Source of the DNA: Heliopora coerulea
Taxonomy: Eukaryota > Cnidaria > Anthozoa > Scleralcyonacea > Helioporidae
Length of the DNA stretch: 64,000 nucleotides
Assembly: GCA_030142905.1 (NCBI GenBank)
Contig: JASJOG010000015.1
Span: 2,354,501-2,418,500 of the forward strand
Reading direction: 5' to 3'
Shown here: positions 24,071-34,712 of the stretch, in pieces
How positions within the stretch are numbered: position 1 is the stretch's first letter
Layout: every line of letters begins with the position of its first letter
Notes under the pieces: generated by a model
Told to the model about the DNA's origin: nothing
Databases searched by the model: none
The model's input: only the letters and a program-made list of their open reading frames with translations
Translations under genes and position numbers: made by a program

Positions 24071-27000
24071 ATGTGGAAAATTCGTGAACTCCAGGACAAA
24101 GTGTAAGTGTGTGGAATTACCCGTTGAACAAACGTATTTAAATTATCGATGTTACTAAAGCTTCTAATTTCCTTTGTGTTGTTGAACTGCTATGGCATTC
24201 TTAACAGCAAGGTTGTACATTTAACTTTTAGGACCAATATGGTCATGAATTATTCGGAGGTTGAGTCCAAAGTTAGAGAGGCTACAAACGACGACACTTG
24301 GGGCCCACACGGAACGATAATGTCTGAAATCGCGAAGTATACTTACACGTACGAACACTTCCCCGAAGTAATGTCTATGCTGTGGAAACGAATGCTACAA
24401 GACGGGAAAAAGAATTGGCGCCGTGTTTACAAGGTGGGTGTGTTCATAAAACGTCGGGTTGAGTGAAGTAGTAACTATGAACATTAATTGTCAAGAAGGC
24501 AGTAGTAATTCTAATTCTTTGCTATTTAGTCGCTTCTCCTGTTGTCCTACTTGCTCCGTAATGGCTCGGAACGCGTTGTAACAAGTACTAGAGACCATAT
24601 CTACGATATGAGACAGCTGGAAGACTACAAACATTTCGACGAACATGGCAGAGATCAAGGTGTAAACAGTAAGTTGTGTGTTATCTTCCATTCTTTAAAA
24701 TCTCCTGAGGGATCGATACTTCCGTTTATTGCCGACGAAGAAGGCCTCCTTGAGGGATTTTATTTTACACCGGTAAATATATTGAGAGGGTCAGATTTTG
24801 CAGGAAATGAAACTTGTCGAGGAAATCTTTAAAACGTGCTTGGTATGGTATGAAAACCATTATCTCAGCCGAATCGATTCGTGATTCCAACACAAAAGAT
24901 ACTAACGAATACGTCTTAGGTTAACAAAGAGCTCCTTGATTTTCATTGTTGTATTGCTCTAACGTCCCCACAGTGGAAGGCCTTGAACTATCCCGTACTC
25001 TCTATTAGGTTTCACATCTGGCCCTTGATTTCAGTTCGGATTGTAAACAGCTGTCCAATGAAGTTAGATTTGAATAGCAGTGTATGTTTTTTTGTATCGG
25101 TTACGTATGCTTTGTCTTCGTTTATAACTTGATTCGTGTGCTTAACGTTCTACCGAACAGCTTAAGGAAGCTGATTTATCAAGCTTTAGATTTCATGTAG
25201 ACCGTTCAGTTTACTTAAGGATCGGTTTTAACGATTAGGTGACACTATTTCTTACAAATCATACCGAAAATATTCATTTAATATTTGCATTACAATACGA
25301 CAATGCGTTTATACACCTTATTGTGTTTGGAGAACTTTGTACTATTTACATTTTTATCGCGAAATTTGTGTATTAAGTACGTAATAACTAAGCATGAATT
25401 CTTTGCTGTTTAAATATTGGGCTAGTCGTCTTAAGTGTTGACCAAGCTGGACACAGCAAGTACATAAAGCATATGTCTGATATTTTGCTTGTAGAAACTG
25501 AACAAGCAAGGTAAATGATTGTGATAAGCTCTCACCTAGTCTGATGCAAATACAGCAATGTTTTTTTGTGATACAGTTCAATATCACATAGTCATAAGAA
25601 TTTTGAATTGTGGTGAGTTATATTGCAAGGCTGAATTTTGGCCAAAAAACTGCTGGTTTATAGTTCTTCATAATCAATTTTAAAAAGGAATGTGAATTAA
25701 TTTCTACTGAAATGGTTCAGTTATTTACTCACAGTTACAATGACGTGAACATTGAGTTCTGGTTTAACCATGTCAATTTACTATTGTCACAGAAATTTCA
25801 AGCTCCTAATTTAATTGATAAATGGAGGTTTCTTCATTGTAAATCTGCACTTACAACTTTTATTTACAAGTTGTGAAGAATTTTACGGAACAAATGGGCC
25901 AGGTACAAGCAGTTGGATCTGATGATAAGCCACAATTAGTGGGTGTGTGTGTGGGTAAAAAACAAACCATACAAAGCACATTTGTCTTGATGGGTATTGG
26001 AACTACTAAATCACACAAAATACCCAATGCTATCAAAGTTGCTGTATAAAATGTTGGACAATTGCTACCTAATGTATCCTAATTATAAATTTAACATGAT
26101 ATTATAAATGCATTTTTATTTTCAGTACGTCACAAAGTAAAAGAGTTGATTGAAATTGTCCAAGATGATCAACGGCTCAGAGAGGAACGTAAGAAGGCAA
26201 AAAAATCAAGGGACAAGTACAAAGGACTTTCTTGTGATGAAGTTGGCCATAAATATGATTATAGTGAGTGTGCACTGCCAACATAAATGTTGCTTTGAGC
26301 AAGATTAGTTAACCTAACAGACCCTCCCATTTCAAATGTACCTGTATGCTACCAAGAGTTACGATTATATCACATAATCTTCAGTTCCAGGGACACAAGT
26401 AGCTTAAAAAATTAGGTCCTTCATATTTCCACTTCTGTCCTCACATTTTAGCCACACACTGACCTTTGCAGGCCAATACACAGGATTTGAATGCAACAGT
26501 AAAAAAGAAGAGATAGTCATGCCTGCTGTTCCAGTCCTGAGGATGCAACTAATAGCCAAAATGTAGATCTTGTTGTAAAATTTGCCTAGAAACCAAAGCT
26601 TTTTGTGTAATGGTAACCCTTAGCTACTATTTTTGTTGTTCTTTTGCTGGTATAAGTTTAACTCCACTGACCTAAGATACATTTTATTCTCTCTGAAATG
26701 TGCAGGTGATCGATACAATCGTGAACCTAAGTCATATGATGATGCATTTGATGAATTTGATGACAAAACAACAAAGAGAAGCTCGTTGAGGAGATTTAGG
26801 GGACGTACGTATTCTGGTAAAGAATACCATGATGATGTTTCTAGCAAAAGGTAAGGTGATCTGTTGTATATGTCATTGAACAAACAAAGTGAATTTTATG
26901 CAATGCTCTCGAGCTATTCTACTCAGAAAAACTTTCTGAGTCCCTGACAGGAATTGAAGCTGTAACCTTCTAATTGCCAGTGATATGCTCTAACCATTGA

Positions 27001-30000
27001 GTTACATGGACTCAGATGGTGAGCAAAGGTTACATTTATCTACTGGTCTGAATTGATGGTAGACATATATGTACTGCCAGTCTGCAAGTCTTGATATGCC
27101 GCCTATTTATAGTACTAATCAATGATGTAGTTAAATGTGGTAGCTTGATAGATATATGATTTTATGCTATGCTATATATGATGATAACAGAGTTTGCAAA
27201 TTATTTCAGTGCCAATGCTTGTTGGCATTAAATATGTATTTACGTTTTCGAGTTACTGTTCTGAATTTAATCAAGATACTTACTGGTTACCATAATTATC
27301 AAACCACAAGTTACATCAGTTACATCTCAACATTATTAACTGGCAGTGAATGGTTAGAGGCTGGATAACTAGCCTGTGAATTAGTTCCATCCACAGCAGG
27401 GAATTATCCAAATGGACATTGTCAGAGGAACAACATTGTCCATGATTTGCACAACCAAATGTGTACTTGATGAATTTTTTCTAATGACCTGTGAAATCAA
27501 TTCTGCAATATCCAGATCACTAAGAGCTACTAGACTGGCAGAAGATCTTGTTGACCAACAAAATTGCTAGTCACTGACTGGTACGTTCACATGAGCTTCT
27601 TTTGAAGGTTTGCTGCTGAACGTAGAGTTATCTTGTTGATAATATGTGATTTTTGCACTGTTTCAATGGCCACGTTATGTCTGATACAAACTCGGGCTGA
27701 ACTTCAATCTGGTTTAATCCAACCTTTGTTGTTTATGTTATCCTGTACCCAAGTGATGATGAAGAAGGTGAAGATGCTTTGGAAACTAAAGGTAGAATTG
27801 AAGTAAAGACGGATAGTCCTGTAGTTAAGAAGAAGACTGTGCGTAAGGTAGACCTTGGAGCGGCGGCTGTTTACGCCCAAGTTCAAAAGGACAATAATAA
27901 AGACAGTTTGTTTGCAAAGAATGAACAAGTAACAAGTAAAACTGCACAAGACACCCAAAGTGCTCCAAACGAATTAGTGGATCTCTTCTCTCCCGGCGAG
28001 AATAGGCCTGTTGCTAGTATTCCTCCATTTCATTCCAACTCTGGTGGCGGTGTTGATGGTAGTTTTGGTAGTTTTGAGTTGGCACCTGGTTCTAAGCAGC
28101 AGAGTGATAGTAATTTCGCTGACTTTAGTTCATTTTCACAAGCTCAACCTTCTTCGCCGAATGACGACTTCACCGAGTTTCAATCGTCTGCTAAAACTCA
28201 ACAACCTTTGAAACAAAACGGAAGTTCGGACTTGTTCAATGACATGACGTCCTCGTCGTCTTCATCAAACCAAGAACTTCTTTCTCAACCTACAATGAAT
28301 ACTCCAATGATGCAACCAATGCAGACTATGGCAATGGTGAGTTCCTTTTAGATACCTTACGTTGGTGAATTTTTCATCTCATATTTTGCGGTTTCGCGAT
28401 GTTTACTGTCAGAAACGTACTCTGCAAAGACGAAAAAAGGCGTTATTGAGAAGGGTTAACTATTTTAATGCAGATTCACTGAATAAGCTACAATCCTGGC
28501 CAATGATGACTGGGACAGCGTTGCGAATTACTTCTTACTAACCGTACAAAAGACGAAAGAGGGAATATCACTCGCTCCTCCCCCCTGCCTCCCTCCATCA
28601 ACGTTGCTTTATTCCACCGTGTATAATGATGCTGGCTGTGTCATGAGCAAAACGAAAAATTGATCAAAAACTCGCAACATTGAAGGGGGGAGGGGAGGTC
28701 AAAGGTGTGTTCCTTTTAAAGTGTTGTCCTAGTATTTTTGGCCAGGATTGTAGCAAGCGGCCAATTTGAAATGTCCCCAAACTGACATTTCTAAACAGGT
28801 AGGCACTAGGGTTCACAGAATAATCAAGCACATGATGAATCTGAATTTCCTAAATTCGGTACTTCTAAGTGAGCAGGCAGGTACACCGTTTGATGTGAGC
28901 ATGCAGGTGATTCAAATGTTCTGTACGATTATGCAACTTTGTTGTTTAAAAAAAACAAAACAAAAAAAAAAAACAAAACAAAAAAAAAAAAAACAAAAAA
29001 AAAAAAACAAACCACAAAACAAACAACAAGAAACAAATGTGAGTTATTAGCTGCGGTTTTCTTGAATTGTTAACCTAACTCCAGTTGTCGCCTTTAACTC
29101 GACCAAGGCTAATCGCTTGGAGCTAAACCAAGATAGCTGAAAATTCAAAATAGCGGGAGCAATTGATCCTGTCAAAGGTCTAGCCCTTACCTGGTTTAAA
29201 CGGACAAGCTTAAAAAACGTCACCAACATACAGCTGATAATTAACTACCTCTCACCAGGACCGTTTTTTTTTTTTTTTCCCTGCCATTTTGAATTTCAGT
29301 CATGTTGGACCAGCGCACTATCCAGACTTTCATCAGTCGCACGAGGGCTGATTCAGGTCAACCGAACTAAACTGTACATGCATAGAGTCCGTTTCACGCA
29401 TCAACGGTCACTCTTTGGCACGTGATTAACCATTCCGTCTACCAAATCATGCTCTGGTCGTTTTTTTTTTCACTTTACCACGTTCCGTTGGCATTGCCAT
29501 GCATGGGTGAAAGGTTTTGTACTAAGTTACGAGGTCCTGCTAACGCATTGTGTTATTTGTTAAGGGCTGTTTAAACGCTCGATTTTGCGCCTTGCGATTG
29601 ACATCTTGGAGTATGTGTTGAACTGACGAGAGCGTCGAGGACAAACTGGAGCCAATCATAAGCGGATGTATTACTATTTAGACTGTCATGAGTTTATTGC
29701 ATACCCCAGGATGACAATCAGCAATGTGCAATTTTGTACCTTGCGATTGACATCTTGGAGTATGTGTTTAACTGACGACATCGTCGAGGACAAACTTGAG
29801 CCAATCATAAGCGGATGTCTTGCTACATAGACTGTAATGAGTTTATTGCATACCCCAGGATGACAATCGCAACGTGCAAAATCGCACGTGTAAACGGCCC
29901 TTTAGTTGGCTGTGAAAACGGAAAGTTTTCTGTCTGTCGATCTTTGCTGTCGCACATTTTGTTATGTAATTAACTGAACCAATAGTAACCAGAGGTCTTT

Positions 30001-31267
30001 TTCACACTTCTGTTGCAGCCTTCGTCTGCGCCGATGCCAGTGCAAGGGAATCCCATGCAACCGGTCATGACATCACAGACGGGAATGCCTGCAATGATGT
30101 CACCTATGATGGGCGCTACGCCGATGATGACTGCCACACCCATGATGGGCGCGACTCCCTTGATGGGAGGCACGCCCATGATGGAGGCAGTGCCAGTTAT
30201 GGGAGGGTCTACTGTGATGGGAGCTCCGCCCATGATGGGGTCTACCCCCGTGATGGGAAATATGAGTGGTGGTGTACCAGTGATGGCTTCCTCCGTACAG
30301 CAAGGAGTAACAACTTCACAAGGTGGGCCAGATGTGGCTAAATCGACGTCTGGCAGTGGCGAAGGAAAAGGTTCGGCACAGGTAACCATGGAAACCACGC
30401 AATACGTCTAAATACATTCACTTTCCTCATACGCACTCTTCTATTTTAACTTCATTTCACTTTCACTTTATTTTATTTTGAATTTTACTCTCCCTTCACT
30501 ATCTCTACTTTACATTACGTCACTTTCACTTCAGCTTTCACCTCCACTTTTTCACTTCCGAGTTTTCACTTTTACTTTCATTCTTACTCTCACTTTAGCG
30601 TTCATATTTTTACTTTTCTTTTGCTTTCCTTTCCTTTCCTTTACCTGTATTTTTCATCACTTTACTTTACTTCTTTTCACTTAGTTTACTGCACTTTACA
30701 TTCAATTTCGCCTTTGTTTAGTTTACTTTACTTAGCATATTTTTACGTGCCAATTCGTGAAATGTTCTACTACACATTTCATTTTGTTGCAATAGCTGAC
30801 TGTGGTGGAGTGACAGAAGTCTAAAATCTCGATTACTAAAATACGTTTATTCTATTGATTAGGTTTCCAGCTCCACATCAAAATCGTCGACATGGTCAAA
30901 CAGTCAGGTCGACATCAGTCTTGACAACCTTAGTCCCATCGCCCAGAAGGACAAACCCCAGCAGCCTAGCATGAACCAACTTTACGTACAACAAAACATG
31001 CCTCAGCAGGTGCCGACCGGAGTGAGTTACTATGGAAACATGGGCATGCAACCCGCCATGTACGGAGGCATGGCAATGAACATGGCCGGAAATCAGATGA
31101 GAATGCCAGGGGTGAACATGCTAAGCAACGGCGTAACTCCCGTGAATTTAGGTTCAAACGCAATGATGATGAACCGGGGTATGATGACAACCGGTTCCGT
31201 AAACGTGCAGCAAGCAGGGATGGTTGGTAGCAATCAAACTTATGGAAGGGTTATGCAATTTAAATAA
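24071..31267 (+). CDS. CLINT1: Epsin-related clathrin interactor (epsinR/CLINT1), 668 aa, 8 exons
   Basis: EpsinR is an ENTH-domain adaptor that binds phosphoinositides, SNAREs, clathrin and AP-1/GGA at the TGN and endosomes (family knowledge). Exons: 24071-24102, 24232-24433, 24530-24668, 26126-26263, 26706-26850, 27754-28336, 30019-30381, 30863-31267, all GT-AG and in phase. The ENTH domain fills residues 1 to about 150: MWKIRELQDK, VREATNDDTWGPHGTIMSEI, WRRVYKSLLLLSYLL, HVIRDHIYDMR-like TRDHIYDMRQLEDY. An Arg/Lys and acidic linker follows. LVDLFS is a clathrin-box-like motif; SNFADFSSF and DDFTEF fit gamma-ear-binding DFxxF motifs. Exon 7 encodes a Met/Pro repeat block. The C-terminus has STWSNSQVDISLDNLS and PSMNQL, matching the vertebrate protein end. 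Start chosen because MWKIREL is the family N-terminus. Vertebrate CLINT1 is about 625 aa. Confidence 0.95.
26520..26600 (+). repeat. Fragment with CCTGAGGATGCAAC...GCCAAAATG motif
   Basis: CAGTCCTGAGGATGCAACTA followed by ATAGCCAAAATGTAGATC resembles a decayed copy of the CTGAGGAT / GAAA motif family seen in the foldback elements. It lies in CLINT1 intron 4. Boundaries unknown. Confidence 0.35.
26890..27075 (-). mobile_element. tRNA-derived SINE, family 1, copy B
   Basis: The tRNA-like unit 26938-27013 (76 nt, minus strand) and its flanks match copy A at 1594-1765 over at least 120 bp, with scattered changes, including in box B (GCTTCAATTCC here against GGTTTGATTCC in copy A). It lies in CLINT1 intron 5 (26851-27753). 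Confidence 0.7.
28948..29036 (+). repeat. A-rich (CAAAAn) tract
   Basis: About 90 bp of A runs broken by single C residues in CLINT1 intron 6. It may be the tail of a retroposed element, but no body could be assigned upstream. Confidence 0.8.
29563..29901. mobile_element. PIF/Harbinger-like MITE with internal tandem duplication
   Basis: The ends are inverted: AGGGCTGTTTAAACGC...GATTTTGC on the left, and on the reverse strand AGGGCCGTTTACACGTGCGATTTTGC. The element is flanked by TTA on both sides (29560-29562 and 29902-29904), a TWA-type 3-bp duplication typical of PIF/Harbinger transposons. Inside, a 149 bp unit is present twice (from 29590 and from 29739), about 90% alike, each containing GAGCCAATCATAAGCGGATG and GAGTTTATTGCATACCCCAG. 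No transposase is encoded. It lies in CLINT1 intron 6. Confidence 0.8.
30050..30270 (+). repeat. Coding tandem repeat: P-M-M-G-A-T units in CLINT1 exon 7
   Basis: About ten imperfect copies of an 18-24 bp unit reading roughly (C)CCATGATGGGCGCTACG encode TPMMGA/TPLMGG/APPMMGS-type hexa- to octapeptides. The same DNA read in other frames gives His-Gly-rich frames, which are artefacts. Confidence 0.85.
30415..30760 (+). repeat. Low-complexity CACTTT/ACTTTT tract
   Basis: Pyrimidine-rich sequence with frequent TTTCACTT and TTTACTTT words fills most of the last CLINT1 intron (30382-30862). No gene is seen in it. Confidence 0.7.
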
Positions 31268-32700
31268 TTTCACGCGCTTACAAGAGATATTTTTTTAATA
31301 CAAACAAGACGGTGCACTCTCAACTTCGATTCTCGTAGCCGCGCATCTTTCCCAGAAATGTAGCCACGTGATCCTTCGGTACTTCTTCGATTATGGCGCA
31401 GATATTTTCGGTAAAGTTTCCAGTTCTCATTTTGATGTCCGTTCTTATGGTGAATTTCGCAAATTTTGTTCTCTTTTCTTTTTTCACTATCCGGTGGTGT
31501 CACTTGCTGAGTTCTTGATCCAATTTCACGTGATTGAGGCGGTAATGTTTCTATCCAGACAACTGATTCTCAGTTTCTGATTTTTTGTACAGGTTGTCAT
31601 AACGGCAAAAAATTGAATTAATGTAACGAAAATATATATAAATATATACATTCACATATTGTTGTAATGCTTAACGCGTAGAAAATTAACCAGATGTGTA
31701 GGTTATAAAAATTACCGTGGTTGTCCCAGCAAATTGGAGTGGATTTTCTACGTTAGTTTGTGATCAAGTCGGTTTCCTTTCACGTCGCGCGGTGATTTTT
31801 GTCACTCAATTCCCCCCTCCCCCATCAGTTCAAAAACTGGTGGCGCTCCATGAAATGTTCTAGTGGAATTTCAGGACTTGAACTCCGATTGGGTGGTAGT
31901 CGACAGGACGCCTGACAAGTTTTGTCTTAAACAACCATACAATTAATGTCAAGTTGATCATTTTTGAAGGAGGAAAATCTCGAATGTCTGGATATAAATT
32001 ATCAACTTAACAGTTAACGGTCGAATGTAAATGCCATAATGTTCTATTGAACAACAATGAACTTAAAACTTGGGTTAGGAAGTAAGGAATTGGTAAAATT
32101 GATGTACATAGTAGGAGCAAAAAATAAAATCGAAAACATTTGAGTAACTGATGCGGAGCAATCATTAACGACATGAAGGACTACGCAGAAGTTTCGTTGT
32201 TGGTACACGCTAAAAGAGAAACAAGTGTCTCCACAGAGCAAATCAGAACTTCAAATGCCTAGGATATATTTACTTGCTTTGATGCAAAAAATCAGGAATA
32301 TCAGTGAGTTTTAGTGAATACATACAGCACATTTAGGAACTTGGCTTAAATAACCTTAACCTTTACCAGACCCCAGTACCTATCCTTTATAATTTTAATC
32401 GTAATTCTTTGATGGGTGTTTGATTATTAAATTTGAAAGAACGTTTCCTGCCGATTAACGTCACGTGGTCAGACCGTGAGTCAAACTAGGAGTCCAAATA
32501 TCTATATATTTCTACGTCGTAAACCTGTCTGTTATTTACTCCTCTTACTATTGAGTCCAGATCCAGAGCCCAAACTGCAACGGTAGTCAAAATTTAACAG
32601 AAATAGCTTTACAAAACAGAAAACTGCTTCATTAACGTATAGTCACATGACATGTCATCATATAATTTATGAACCACTTCCGGGTGGAGTGTATACATAC

Positions 32701-32739
<39 letters not shown>

Positions 32740-33190
32740 CATACATACACACATATATATATTTACATATAGTATTTTAGAAAACAGTAAAAATACGAGC
32801 GTATATTGTAGTTAGCGATAAAAGAAACTTCAACACGAGTACGTCCCAAATCTACTTTCGCTATAGCTCTTTGAGTTTCTTTAATCATCCGGCGACGAAG
32901 CCCAACGATGAAGATATTAGTTAAGTTGTTAAATCCACAGTTGGTCCGTCCAAAACTGGTGACATAATTGTCAATATCCTCAGGGCATTCACTCATCAGT
33001 GAAATTCACCAGTGACACTGATCCTAGCTTTAGTAGATCTCGCATGTTACAGCTAGAATCCTTTTCATTCCGTTTTCTGTGGTTCTAAATGGAGCAATTT
33101 GTTTTCACGGATCCCAGAAATAGTTTAACCTTTGGATCGTAGTTGGTCATTACAGAAGCTTTCTGCTCCTCCCTTTGACTAAAAGACTGG
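31268..33190. other. CLINT1-GTPase intergenic region (tail to tail)
   Basis: Contains the presumed 3' UTRs of both convergent genes. No AATAAA occurs close after the CLINT1 stop; the first one I see is at 32123-32128, which would imply a UTR of about 850 bp, so a variant signal may be used instead. A TA microsatellite lies near 32706-32760. No other gene was recognised. Confidence 0.5.
32703..32762. repeat. (TA)n microsatellite
   Basis: About 14 uninterrupted TA units followed by TACATA/CACATA variants. Confidence 0.9.
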
Positions 33191-34678
33191 TCAAGCGAAA
33201 CTGTGACTTCTTGTCCTCATGGGTCCCTGTCCCTCGTCTAACGGTATTTGTAGAAAATTTCTCGAAATAGAGTTCTTTTTGCCCGATTTAAATTGCTCCA
33301 TCTTGTTGTCATGGTTAATTATTCCGACATGCGCTAGAGAGTTAGCCTTCCTGACGTCAATATCCGCACTACTTGCAGATCGCGGCCTCTGTGGCAGAAC
33401 TTCCCCGGACATTGACTTAATGTGTTTCGTGAAAGCTTCTCGGAGCGGGTCCATGAAACTTCCGGAGCGACTTCGCGGCTTGCGTTCAGGCGACGGGAAC
33501 TTCCACTTGTAAATCAGTCGGGAAGCCTCGTCAAAGGCCTTTCGTACGCTGTCGTAATTGTCCGCAGCCGAAGTCCGGAACACTGGTTTATTCAAATCAT
33601 TGAGAAACTGGCTGGCTTCGTTTCTGGAAATTTGTCGCTGTTTCTCCATGTCAATTTTATTACTAAATACCACGATCGGGGGCTTCTCGTCCTCTCTCGT
33701 TCGTGAAATTACGGACGCCAGTCGGGCCACCTCGTACAAGCTCCAGTAATCCGTAATGGAAAACACGAGTATGAAACCATCAGCCCACTTTATATGATCC
33801 AAAATCTTATCCTCGGTACATTGCTAGGCGAGAAAAAAATGAGAAGATGAAAGTAAGTGAAGTCAAAGTGTGAGATGAGTCGTTGCGTTGAATCAAGACT
33901 CTTGGATATTGATTTTCCGGGCGGAAAACGTAATCTTAAAACAAAAATTAATGCCCAGCTGAGGATTTTTAAATGTAAACCCATTATCAAAGACAACTTG
34001 AGAATATTTTAAAACAAACTTAGTAACGTTTTGTTGCCTACGTGTAACATCTTCAAAGTAAGACTGCAGGTGTTAACATATATGCCGTCTATAGTTATAT
34101 ATATATATATATATATATAGTAGAAACTTAGTCGAGTACTATTGCAAATGCTGCATTCTGATTGGCTACGCTACTAGCTATCTATTCGTCGATAGCGAGT
34201 AGCGAAAATGGCTTCCGCCTCTCGTTTTTGTGAAGTTTCTGAAGACGAAATAGATTGCCTACTTGAAAGTGCAATCCCAGAGAAGACGAAAAATGTTCTT
34301 TGCAAAGTGTTTCTACTAAAACAATTAGATTATTCGCTCTCGATTTCTATGAGGTGATAGTTGACTCGGGCTTAGCCATCGTCAACTATCACTTCATAGA
34401 AATTGAGAGCTCATAAGCTAATTGTTAAATATACACTATATATAACAGTACATGTATGTATATATAACAGTACAAATATGTATATACAGTACATATATAT
34501 ATATATATATATATATGTACTGTATATGTATATGTATGTATGTAAAACCATCAGGATAAACTTTTAAAAAGACTTAATTCGACGTTTTGGGGCAAGCCTC
34601 TTTATCAAGAATATGCATGTATATAAATACGTATCAATACGTAATTTAAACTCGTAGTCATGTATATATGTATATATA

Positions 34679-34712
<34 letters not shown>

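Noticed and set aside
30100..30303. His/Gly/Ser-rich minus-strand frame
   Set aside because: Shadow of the Met/Pro coding repeat of CLINT1 exon 7.
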